Below are positions 54,904-63,561 of a stretch of DNA of 63,561 nt, one piece after another (the first letter of the stretch is position 1; every line of letters begins with the position of its first letter). Source of the DNA: Anaerolineae bacterium (GTDB lineage Bacteria > Chloroflexota > Anaerolineae > Anaerolineales > UBA11579); assembly GCA_004297445.1 (NCBI GenBank), contig SCUK01000050.1, positions 1 to 63,561 on the forward strand, given 5' to 3'. A model generated the notes under the pieces. That model did no database searches, was not told the DNA's origin, and saw only the letters and a program-made list of their open reading frames with translations. Position numbers and translations under genes: made by a program.

Positions 54904-56495
54904 TGCGCCTCTCCAACCGGCAGTCCCACCCGGAAACACGCCCCTTTGCCCTGCGTTCGTTCCAGTTCCAGGCTGCCGCCGTGTGCCGTAAGAATACCAT
55001 AACTGACCGATAGCCCCAGCCCGGAGCCGCCTTCCTTGCTGCTCACAAACGGCTCGAAAATATGCTCGCGCTCGCTGGCTTTCACCCCCCCGCCGGTATC
55101 GCGGAAACGCACCGCCAGTTGCGCATCTTCCAATTCCGTGCGGACCGTCAACGTCCCGCCTTTTGGCATTGCTTCCAGCGCATTCAGAATGAGGTTGAAG
55201 AATACCTGCTGAAGTTGGTTCCCCACAGCTAGGATGAACGGCAGGTCCTGCCCCAGTTCACGGACGACCTTCACATTGCCTTCTTCGAGTTGTTTTTGCA
55301 GTAAGGCCAGAGACTTGTTAAGTACCTCGTTCACATCCACAGGCTTGCGCTCCACCGCGCCCGGCCGGTAGTAATCCAACATGCGTTGCATGGTGGTCAT
55401 CAGCCGGTCCAGTTCGTCTCCGGCCATTTTCAGGTAGTCGGCACGTTCCGCTTCGCTCAGTTCTTCCCGCCCGGCCAGGTGCAGGCAGTTCTGCACCGCC
55501 TGCAGCGGGTTATTAACCTCATGGGCAATGGACGCCGTCAGCCTGCCCACCGCGGCCATCTTTTCCGCCTGCATCAACGCTCGTTGCTGGGCTTCAATCT
55601 TCTGAACGTTGGCGCGCAGCTCTCCATACAGGCGCGCATTCTCCAGCGCCACGTCCGCCTGGCGCGCCAGGATGCCAAACCATTCCAGGTCTGCCAGCGA
55701 ATACGGCGCCGTGTTCGGGTCGCGCCCGGCCAGCAACACCAGCCCGCCGCTGATACCCCGCTCAACGGGAATACACAGGACTGCGCCGAGTCCGGCGGCC
55801 TGCAACGCGGCCTGCAAATCGGCATCGCCCGGTCCATCCACGGCCACCGAGATGGGCACTTTCCAATGGTCTGCCCTCCCCACCGGCCCGGCATCCGCGC
55901 GGCTGTGGTCTTCCGGCAGGTTGCTTCCCCTCCCGGCCAGCAACCGCAACTGTGCCTCGCCGGACCGCCGTTGATAGATTCCGGCGTGCGGGCTTGCGAG
56001 CTGTTCCTGAATGGCATCCAGAATCAAGCCGTGCAGCACATTGGCGCGGTTTTCATTGAACAGCGTCTCTGCCATTTCAAGCAGGGGACGCACGGCGCGC
56101 AGCCGTGCGTTCTCGCGTTTGCGTTGCCGCTCCAGCAATGCGGCCCGCACAGACTTCACGATGTCGCTGCCCTGTTCAAATGGCTTGAGAATCAGCCCAT
56201 CCACCCCGCGATGCAGCGCCTGCATGGCGGTCTCCAGCGTCCCGAAGCCGGTCATGATGACCACGGCCAGTTCCGGCTGCGCCTTCTGGCCAGCCTCCAT
56301 CAAGTCAAAGCCGTCCATCCCGGGCATGCGGATATCGGCCAGCAACAAGTCATAGGGGCGTTCGTTCAGAAGTTTCACCCCTTCAGCCGGATCGTTGCGA
56401 ACCGTGACCTCGAAGCCCGCGCGTGCGAGCAGCCGCTCACACAATTGCGTGATTCCGGTCTCATCATCCACAACCAACACGCGTGCTTCACTCAT
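54900..56495 (-). CDS. Receiver-GAF-histidine kinase
   Basis: A 531-residue cytosolic kinase whose input is a receiver. Receiver (about 1-125) has D10-D11 and phospho-acceptor D54 in LLLADIRMPGMDGF; a GAF-like domain covers about 130-290; HisKA holds H325 in SIAHEVNNPLQAV; the ATPase domain has FNLILNALEAM, DTGGGVKASE and GSGLGLSVSYG. The N-terminal receiver means this kinase can be controlled by phosphorylation, most simply by the kinase encoded just upstream. Overlaps are eight bases with the upstream gene and four with the regulator gene. Confidence 0.93.
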   Translation of the reverse strand: MSEARVLVVDDETGITQLCERLLARAGFEVTVRNDPAEGVKLLNERPYDLLLADIRMPGMDGFDLMEAGQKAQPELAVVIMTGFGTLETAMQALHRGVDGLILKPFEQGSDIVKSVRAALLERQRKRENARLRAVRPLLEMAETLFNENRANVLHGLILDAIQEQLASPHAGIYQRRSGEAQLRLLAGRGSNLPEDHSRADAGPVGRADHWKVPISVAVDGPGDADLQAALQAAGLGAVLCIPVERGISGGLVLLAGRDPNTAPYSLADLEWFGILARQADVALENARLYGELRANVQKIEAQQRALMQAEKMAAVGRLTASIAHEVNNPLQAVQNCLHLAGREELSEAERADYLKMAGDELDRLMTTMQRMLDYYRPGAVERKPVDVNEVLNKSLALLQKQLEEGNVKVVRELGQDLPFILAVGNQLQQVFFNLILNALEAMPKGGTLTVRTELEDAQLAVRFRDTGGGVKASEREHIFEPFVSSKEGGSGLGLSVSYGILTAHGGSLELERTQGKGACFRVGLPVGEAQ

Positions 56496-59061
56496 CGGTG
56501 GCTCCTGGTCCGGCTACAGGCAGCCACACTGTAAAGGTCGCTCCCCTACCCTCTTCGCTAAACGCATCAATGAATCCGCCGTGTTCAGCCACGATTCCAT
56601 AACTTACGGACAACCCCAAGCCCGTCCCCTGCCCGCTTGGCTTGGTGGTGAAGAACGGCTCAAACACTTTGTCCAGGTCTTCGGCGCGGATTCCGTTACC
56701 GGTGTCCTGCACGCTGGCGGTCACAAAGTCCAGCGCGTCCTGCTGTTGCACCGCGGTGTGCAGGGTCAACTGTCCGCCGTGCGGCATGGCCTGCACTGCA
56801 TTGTGAATCAGATTCAGGAATACCTGCTGCATCTGGTTGCGGTCAATCCGCACCGGCGGCAGTTCGCTCCACAACGACACGCGTATTTCCACGCCGCTGG
56901 TGCTGGCCATGTGGTGAACCAGAGAGAGCGCCTGGGTCAGTTCGTCGTTCAGGTCGGCGGGAAGGCGCAGGACATCGCTGGGACGCGAAAAATCCAGCAG
57001 GCGGCGCACCACCGCCCGGGCGCGCCGCGCTTCGGTAAGCACCAGTTCCAGGTCCGCCCGCATCGGCGAGTCGGGCGTCATCTGTTCAAGGATCAATTCG
57101 GTGAACCCGCTGACGGTGGTCAACGGATTGTTCAATTCATGGGCCACACCGGCCGCCATCTCGCCCACCGCCGCCAGCTTGGCGGAGCGCACCAGGCGCT
57201 CTTCCGCCAGTACCTGAGCCTGTTTGCGTTTTTCCAGTTCCGCCACCAAATTCTGGTTGGCCGCCGCCAACTCGGTGAGGCGCGCCGAGCCCGGCCCGGC
57301 GAGCGCGTGTTGGGCCAGCCGTGCCGCCGTTTCCACCAGGTCCAGGTCTTCGGCCGAAAACGCATGGGATTCTGCCCGTTCCGCCAGCAGGACCCCCCGC
57401 CATTGACCCTCGACCCCCAGCGGCACGCACAACGCCGAACCCGCCTCCCAGCCGGTCACGGGAAAATGGTCGCCGCTTTCGGCGGCATCATGGATCAGGA
57501 CGCTGCGCCCATATTGCAGCGCTTCCCCCGGCGCGCCCAATTCCCGTGCAATCCGCAGCCCCGACGGCAATTCGGCTTTGCGCCGCCCGGCCACACCTTC
57601 CGCCACCAACTCCGCGCGCGCGTCGTCCGCCATCATCACCAGCACAAGGTCTGCGGATAGCGCCGCCGCCATCCAGACGGCGGTTACCTGCGCGGCAGAC
57701 TCGCGCCCGGCCGCGGCGTTCAACTGCCGCGCCAGTTCATTCAATTGCAGCAGCGCCGCGCCCCGCCCCGCCAGCGCATTGCGCAAGCGCACATTTTCCA
57801 CCAGGCCGGCTGCCAGCCGCGCCAGCATGGTGAGGGCATGCTCGTCCGCAGCGCTGAACGCATCCGGCCGGCGACTTTCCAGCGAGAGTACGCCGATGGT
57901 CTGGTCATGCAGGGTGAGCGGTGCGGCCAGTTTGGCCGCTACCCCGCGCCGCGGAGAGGCGAACTGGGATTGCCGCGCGAAGTTGCCTATGCGCACAGTC
58001 TGCCCGATGCGCGCGACCGCCCCTACCAGCGTGGAATCCAGCGGGTAACGTTCGGGTTGCGCGCCGTTACGCGCAGGCGCGGCCGGTTCCAGACATTTCT
58101 GGTCCCGGCTCAACACCAGCAACTCGGCGTTTTCGGCGGGAAAGCGCTTCAGCATCAAACCCTGCAAACGCCGCGCCAGCTCGGGCAACTCCAACTCATG
58201 CGCGGCAAGGCCGGCGGCCTCTTCCAGCGCCTGCTGACGCTCCAACACCTGCAAGGCTTCCATCGCCGCGGCGGCGCGCCGCACCAACCCGGTGACGCCG
58301 CGCGCCGCACGCGCCGCTGCGGCCTGTTCCTCTTCAGTGAATTCTGTCGCACGGCTGAAGACTGCCAGCCCCGCCGTCCGTCGCCCCTGCATCAGTGGCA
58401 GGGCCAGCCAGTGGGTGAACTTGCGCGCCTGGGACAGCGGCAAGCCGAACACACGCCGCGCCACGTCGCCCTCCAGCCGCACCCCCTCCGGCTGTTCCAA
58501 CAAGGTCGCCAGGTCCGGGCTGCCGGAAGGCAATAGAGCCGCCCCCAGTGCCGTCTTGGGCATCTGCCAGATCGCTTCCACGCGGAACTCATCGCCGCTG
58601 CGGCGCGCCAGCAACGCGGCCTGCGCCGGGAGCGCGGCACGCAACCGCGCCAGCGCCTCATCAAACATCAACCCGGCGTTGGCCACCGTCATCAGTTGTT
58701 CCACGCCAGGGGGCAGTTCGGGGGGCAGTACCAGCCCCAGGGCCACGGCCTGCAAGGCGGCTTTGCTGGCCGGTTTCAGTTCATTGGCCCCTGCCAGGAG
58801 CCAGACCGTTTCATCGGCATTGGGGATGGCATACAGAATCGCCACGCCAAGCCCGGCGGCGCCAACCGGCTGGCGGCTCTTCAAATCGCCCCTTTTGGCC
58901 AGCCAGTCGGAAAGCACTTTCAGGCGCGCGGCGCTCAAGCCGTGCGCCGCCCGGAGCTGCCAGCCCTCCTCGCGCCGTTCAGCCGTGGCCGCCCACGATG
59001 CGCCGGCCGCCTTGCACACTTGTTTCAGTTGCTCAGGGAGTATGTCCGCCGGGGTGGACAA
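56488..59061 (-). CDS. Multi-GAF NtrB-like histidine kinase
   Basis: An 857-residue soluble kinase. The N-terminal 420 residues contain two or more GAF-like domains of low similarity, followed by clearer GAFs at about 270-430 and 450-600. A coiled coil leads to HisKA with H641 in AGVAHELNNPLTTVSG and an ATPase domain with FLNLIHNAVQAM, DTGNGIRAED and GTGLGLSVSYG. I start it at the TTG at 59061, which has GGAGG seven bases upstream; the alternative ATG at 59103 would lie upstream of the likely TATAAT promoter box (59092-59087). First gene of the three-gene phosphorelay operon. Confidence 0.9.
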   Translation of the reverse strand: MSTPADILPEQLKQVCKAAGASWAATAERREEGWQLRAAHGLSAARLKVLSDWLAKRGDLKSRQPVGAAGLGVAILYAIPNADETVWLLAGANELKPASKAALQAVALGLVLPPELPPGVEQLMTVANAGLMFDEALARLRAALPAQAALLARRSGDEFRVEAIWQMPKTALGAALLPSGSPDLATLLEQPEGVRLEGDVARRVFGLPLSQARKFTHWLALPLMQGRRTAGLAVFSRATEFTEEEQAAAARAARGVTGLVRRAAAAMEALQVLERQQALEEAAGLAAHELELPELARRLQGLMLKRFPAENAELLVLSRDQKCLEPAAPARNGAQPERYPLDSTLVGAVARIGQTVRIGNFARQSQFASPRRGVAAKLAAPLTLHDQTIGVLSLESRRPDAFSAADEHALTMLARLAAGLVENVRLRNALAGRGAALLQLNELARQLNAAAGRESAAQVTAVWMAAALSADLVLVMMADDARAELVAEGVAGRRKAELPSGLRIARELGAPGEALQYGRSVLIHDAAESGDHFPVTGWEAGSALCVPLGVEGQWRGVLLAERAESHAFSAEDLDLVETAARLAQHALAGPGSARLTELAAANQNLVAELEKRKQAQVLAEERLVRSAKLAAVGEMAAGVAHELNNPLTTVSGFTELILEQMTPDSPMRADLELVLTEARRARAVVRRLLDFSRPSDVLRLPADLNDELTQALSLVHHMASTSGVEIRVSLWSELPPVRIDRNQMQQVFLNLIHNAVQAMPHGGQLTLHTAVQQQDALDFVTASVQDTGNGIRAEDLDKVFEPFFTTKPSGQGTGLGLSVSYGIVAEHGGFIDAFSEEGRGATFTVWLPVAGPGATDE

Positions 59062-59086
59062 TCGGTCGCCTCCAAATCGTGTCTGA

Positions 59087-59092
59087 ATTATA
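59087..59092 (-). promoter_or_regulatory. -10 box of the phosphorelay operon
   Basis: A minus-strand TATAAT 26 bases before the TTG start. No good -35 is visible at 16-18 bases. Its position supports the TTG rather than the upstream ATG as start codon. Confidence 0.45.
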
Positions 59093-59181
59093 GACCAGAA
59101 CACCCTGCGCTCTTTCTATTCCCGGCCCGGCTTGCCTTCTACCCCTTGCGCTTTATTGGGACACTCTACCCACCAAAGTGA

Positions 59182-59223
59182 GGTTACATGTCACCGCCAA
59201 TCCGGTGCGCCCGCCGTTATACT
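59182..59223 (+). promoter_or_regulatory. Promoter and near-palindrome upstream of ald
   Basis: TATACT (59218-59223) is a good -10 box 36 bases before the ald ATG. A near-palindrome GGTTACATGTCACC (59182-59195), with one mismatched pair, lies where an activator or repressor would touch the -35 region. Confidence 0.35.
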
Positions 59224-59258
59224 TTCCTTAATTAGTCCGAATTACATTGGGAGCAAGC

Positions 59259-60347
59259 ATGGAAATTGGAATCCCCAAGGAAACCCGCCCATCGGAGTAC
59301 CGCGTGGGGCTGTCGCCGGCTGGCGTGCGCATGCTGGCCACCCGCGGCCACACCTGCTATGTGGAACATGACGCCGGCCTGAGCGTTGGCTTTACCGATA
59401 CGGATTACGAACAAGCCGGAGCACGCCTGGTGTTCTCTCACCATGAAGCCTTCGCCCGCGCCGACCTTGTGCTTAAGTTCGCCCGCCCGCTGGATGATGA
59501 GATTCACCTCCTGCGACCCGGCTCGGCCATTGCCGGCTTCCTGCACCTGCCCTCGGCGGCCCAAAGCAAATTGGATTTCTTCCTCAAGAACGAAATCACG
59601 GCCATCGCCTACGAACAGATTCAGACCGACGATGGTCAGCGACCCGTATTGCGCATGCTGAGCGAAGTCGGCGGGCGGCTGGCGGCCCAGTTGGCGGCCC
59701 AGTTGCTGCAAAATGACCGCGGCGGCAAGGGCATCCTGATGGGCGGCATGCCCGGCGTGCCGCCTGCCGAAGTGGTGGTGCTGGGCGCCGGCGCGGCCGG
59801 CTGCTCCGCCACCCAGGCGTTCCTCGGCATGGGGGCGCAACTCACCGTGCTGGATAACGACATTCAGGCGCTGCAACGCGTCCATGAACGCTGCCCGCAC
59901 GCCGTGACCATGCTGGCCAACACCGCCAATATCCGCCGTACCGCGTCGTTTGCAGACGTGATTGTGGGCGCCGCCGCCACGGCTGGCCAGGCCGCGCCGG
60001 TGCTGATTACCCGCGAAATCCTCAAGACGATGAAACCGCGCTCGCTGGTCATCGACCTGAGCATCGACCAGGGCGGCTGCTTCGAGACCTCGCGCCCCAC
60101 CTCGCATGACAAGCCGACCTTCGTAGAAGAAGGCATCATCCATTACTGCGTACCGAACATGACCAGCGTGGTGGCGCGCACCGCTTCGCATGTGTTCTTC
60201 AATGCCGCCATCCCCTACATCCTCGAAATCGCCCAGAAGGGGCTGGACACTGCCATTGCCGAAAACCCGGCGCTGGCGCGCGGCATCAACACCCACCGCG
60301 GCAAGGTCATCAACCTGCTGCGCTTCGAAGCCGACAAGGAAGACTGA
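59259..60347 (+). CDS. ald: Alanine dehydrogenase
   Basis: A 362-residue NAD-dependent enzyme interconverting L-alanine with pyruvate and ammonia. The N-terminus has the family motif GIPKETRPSEYRVGLSP, the catalytic Lys in VLKFARPL and His in GFLHLPSA; the Rossmann motif GAGAAG is near residue 170. Length fits Ald (about 360-370) rather than full transhydrogenase alpha subunits. The ATG has GGGAG five bases upstream. It is followed after one base by a CoA-transferase gene. A related lysine/opine-type dehydrogenase is a less likely alternative. Confidence 0.9.
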   Translation: MEIGIPKETRPSEYRVGLSPAGVRMLATRGHTCYVEHDAGLSVGFTDTDYEQAGARLVFSHHEAFARADLVLKFARPLDDEIHLLRPGSAIAGFLHLPSAAQSKLDFFLKNEITAIAYEQIQTDDGQRPVLRMLSEVGGRLAAQLAAQLLQNDRGGKGILMGGMPGVPPAEVVVLGAGAAGCSATQAFLGMGAQLTVLDNDIQALQRVHERCPHAVTMLANTANIRRTASFADVIVGAAATAGQAAPVLITREILKTMKPRSLVIDLSIDQGGCFETSRPTSHDKPTFVEEGIIHYCVPNMTSVVARTASHVFFNAAIPYILEIAQKGLDTAIAENPALARGINTHRGKVINLLRFEADKED

Positions 60348-60348
60348 C

Positions 60349-61650
60349 ATGAGTTGGATTCAGAAATATGCCAGCCGGGTGGTGACCGCCGCCGATGCCG
60401 TCCGCAATATCCAGGATGGCAACCGCATCTTCCTGACAGGCAACGTCTCCGTTCCCTCCACGTTGCTGGCCGCGCTGGTGGACTACGCGCCCAATCTCAA
60501 AGACGTCGAGATTTGCCAGGCGCTCACCGTGGGCGCCGCCGATTACGTCTCCGAGGCGATGCAGGGCCACCTGCGGGTCAATACCATGTTCATCAGCGCA
60601 AACGTGCGCGAGGCCGTGCACCAGGGCCGGGCGGACTTCACGCCGGTGTTGCTTTCCGAGTTTCCCCTGCTCTTCAAACGCGGCATCCTGCCCGTCGATG
60701 CCGCCCTCATCCACGTCTCCCCGCCGGACGAACACGGCTTCTGCTCCTTTGGCGTGGAAGTCGGGCTGTCCAAGTCGCCCGCCGAGTGCGCCCGCATCAT
60801 CCTCGCTGAAGTTAACGAGCAGATGCCCCGCACCCTGGGCGACTCATTCATCCACGTCAGCCGCTTGAATTACATGGTGCCGGTGGATTACCCCCTGCCC
60901 GCCCTGGCAATGAGCGAGGAAGGCGGCGGCGAAACCACCGAGAAAATCGCCCGCTCGTGCGCTGACCTGATTCCCGACGGCGCCACGATGCAAATGGGCA
61001 TTGGAGCCATCCCGGATGCGGTGCTTAACTTCCTGTATGACAAGAAGGACCTGGGCGTGCATACCGAGTTGTTTTCCGACGGCGTGATTGACCTGGTGGA
61101 AGCCGGCGTGCTGACCAGCTCGCAGAAAACCCTGCATCCCGGCAAAATCGTGGCCGGGTTCATCCTCGGCACCCAGCGCCTGTATGACTGGGTGGACGAC
61201 AACCCGCTCATCGAGATGCACCCCACCGAGTACGTGAACGACCCGTTCATCATCGCCCAGAACCGGCGCATGGTGGCCATCAACTCCGCCATCGAAGTGG
61301 ACCTCACCGGCCAGGTGTGCGCCGACAGCATCGGCCCCAAGCTGTATTCCGGTGTGGGCGGCCAACTTGACTTCATCTACGGGGCGTCGCGATCTGAAGG
61401 CGGCGTGCCGATCATCGCCCTGCCCAGCACCACCCGCAAGGACACCATCACCCGAATCGTCTCGACCCTCAAACCGGGCGCGGGCGTGGTGACCACCCGC
61501 AACCATGTGCGCTTCGTCGTCACCGAATTTGGCATCGCCGACCTGTATGGCAAGACCATCCGCCAGCGGGCGCAGGCGCTGATTAACGTGGCGCACCCAA
61601 ATTTCCGCGACGAACTGACTGCCGCAGCCAAAGAACTGAATTACCTCTAG
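60349..61650 (+). CDS. Acetyl-CoA hydrolase/4-hydroxybutyrate CoA-transferase family
   Basis: A 433-residue enzyme that moves CoA between acetyl-CoA and a carboxylic acid via a glutamyl-CoA intermediate. Family motifs are visible: GNVSVPSTLL, HVSPPDEHGFCSFG, MQMGIGAIPDAVL and LGVHTELFSDGVIDLVEAG, then VTEFGIADLYGKTIRQRA near the C-terminus. The start ATG is one base past the ald stop, so the two are co-translated. Substrate (butyrate, 4-hydroxybutyrate, propionate or succinate) cannot be read from the sequence. Coupling with Ald suggests amino-acid fermentation or carboxylate exchange. Confidence 0.92.
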   Translation: MSWIQKYASRVVTAADAVRNIQDGNRIFLTGNVSVPSTLLAALVDYAPNLKDVEICQALTVGAADYVSEAMQGHLRVNTMFISANVREAVHQGRADFTPVLLSEFPLLFKRGILPVDAALIHVSPPDEHGFCSFGVEVGLSKSPAECARIILAEVNEQMPRTLGDSFIHVSRLNYMVPVDYPLPALAMSEEGGGETTEKIARSCADLIPDGATMQMGIGAIPDAVLNFLYDKKDLGVHTELFSDGVIDLVEAGVLTSSQKTLHPGKIVAGFILGTQRLYDWVDDNPLIEMHPTEYVNDPFIIAQNRRMVAINSAIEVDLTGQVCADSIGPKLYSGVGGQLDFIYGASRSEGGVPIIALPSTTRKDTITRIVSTLKPGAGVVTTRNHVRFVVTEFGIADLYGKTIRQRAQALINVAHPNFRDELTAAAKELNYL

Positions 61651-61662
61651 TCGCTAACAACC

Positions 61663-61706
61663 AACAGGGCCCGGTCTGCCGCATTCTCGGGCTGGCCCTG
61701 TTTTCT
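61663..61706 (+). terminator. Terminator after the CoA-transferase gene
   Basis: AACAGGGCC (61663-61671) and GGCCCTGTT (61694-61702) form a nine-bp stem, with further pairing possible inside the 22-base loop, followed by a T-rich run. Confidence 0.8.
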
Positions 61707-61734
61707 TATGATTCGTGTCCGGCGGGCTTATAAT
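61706..61734 (+). promoter_or_regulatory. Putative promoter of pyk
   Basis: TATAAT at 61729-61734 with a weak TTATGA (61706-61711) 17 bases upstream, directly after the terminator. Confidence 0.45.
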
Positions 61735-61782
61735 TGGCCTTTGGCATAACTCCCACGCCGGAACAGGGTTAACATAGACAGT

Positions 61783-63219
<1,437 letters not shown>

Positions 63220-63339
63220 GCGAAGGCTGGAGGCATTTGCCAGCGAAGGATCGCGAGTCGGGGTTGTTTACCAGTGAGCCCGTTTGAAATGTGAGTGTGG
63301 TACGGGATTCGCTGCAATAGATATCTGCAACAAAGCAAT

Positions 63340-63419
63340 TCCGTATCCCAATCCCCGCTTCCCAATCACTAATTCCTGATTCCCAATCCCTACTCTCTAA
63401 TATCTAATTACGGATTCCA
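63340..63419. repeat. Degenerate short-repeat tract
   Basis: The motif TCCCAATC recurs three to four times with TAATTCC/CTAAT variants between 63340 and 63419, in an AT-richer spacer after pyk. It looks like a decayed short tandem repeat. The rest of the spacer from 63220 holds nothing I recognise, and no clear terminator follows pyk. Confidence 0.45.
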
Positions 63420-63422
63420 TTC

Positions 63423-63561
63423 TTACCCAAACATACCGGTCGGTTTGCTGTCATCCGGCTCGGCATCCGGGTCCGAGGGCGGTGCGGGCTGGGCCGGCGG
63501 CGCGGCGACGGTTGACTGGAACGTGGCCTGTGGCGCGGGCATGGCTGGGGCCACGGGCCAC
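63423..63561 (-). CDS. C-terminal end of an unidentified Pro/Ala-rich protein
   Basis: A minus-strand frame enters from the right edge and ends with TAA at 63425-63423. The 45 visible residues are Pro/Ala-rich, then acidic, and end in DDSKPTGMFG. Codon use fits the local GC-rich style, and no other frame looks coding. The composition suggests a disordered C-terminal tail; the folded part lies outside the window, so no function can be given. Confidence 0.6.
   Translation of the reverse strand, partial: WPVAPAMPAPQATFQSTVAAPPAQPAPPSDPDAEPDDSKPTGMFG

Noticed and set aside
59062..59103. ATG at 59103 as start of the multi-GAF kinase
   Set aside because: It would lie upstream of the TATAAT box, while the TTG at 59061 has a well-spaced GGAGG.

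Overview
The window looks like a chromosomal piece of an uncultured Chloroflexota bacterium of the Anaerolineae type. This is inferred from three things seen in the sequence. GAF-domain signalling proteins are very abundant. Several exported lipoproteins have an NBR1-type Ig domain, SH3-like or LysM domains and Thr/Pro-rich spacers. There are two tandem LytR-CpsA-Psr proteins. The DNA is GC-rich with ordinary sigma70-like promoters. I see no rRNA, insertion sequence, prophage or CRISPR array. One tRNA, tRNA-Gly(CCC), is present.

Layout. 1-3.1 kb: purine genes purB-guaB on the minus strand, with a perfect 14-bp palindrome over their likely transcription start, and the first codons of a further minus-strand gene at the left edge. 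3.2-7.6 kb: a NarL-type response regulator, an exported Ig-like lipoprotein, a CHASE-type NarX-like histidine kinase and a small HTH/zinc-ribbon protein. 7.8-13.7 kb: a minus-strand cell-envelope operon encoding a membrane kinase homologue whose phospho-accepting His is replaced by Gln, a LysM protein and two LCP proteins, all joined by stop/start overlaps. 13.8-15.05 kb: tRNA-Gly with a consensus promoter, a tRNA-like structured RNA candidate and an SH3-type lipoprotein.

15.4-51.6 kb: the most notable part, about 36 kb of same-strand genes with gaps of -35 to +48 nt. In order they encode two stand-alone receivers, seven membrane GAF proteins without any transmitter domain, a ParA-type ATPase, a 1468-residue PAS/multi-GAF protein, a FIST protein, a 1467-residue PAS/GAF protein, a SpoIIAA/STAS-like protein, a 1425-residue GAF hybrid histidine kinase with two receivers, a threonine-synthase-like PLP enzyme fused to a receiver, and an EamA transporter. 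By my reading the locus holds about 26 full and nine shortened GAF domains but only one kinase. Nine of the proteins end in the same GAF-start stub followed by a disordered tail. I read it as a candidate undescribed sensory array that may be positioned by ParA and may phosphorylate an amino-acid biosynthetic enzyme directly. The operon structure and domains are seen; the function is inferred.

51.7-63.5 kb: typA with a possible attenuator, a histone-H1-like small basic protein, a minus-strand kinase/receiver-kinase/response-regulator operon, then a plus-strand metabolic group (alanine dehydrogenase, a CoA-transferase, pyruvate kinase) and the C-terminal end of a minus-strand gene at the right edge.
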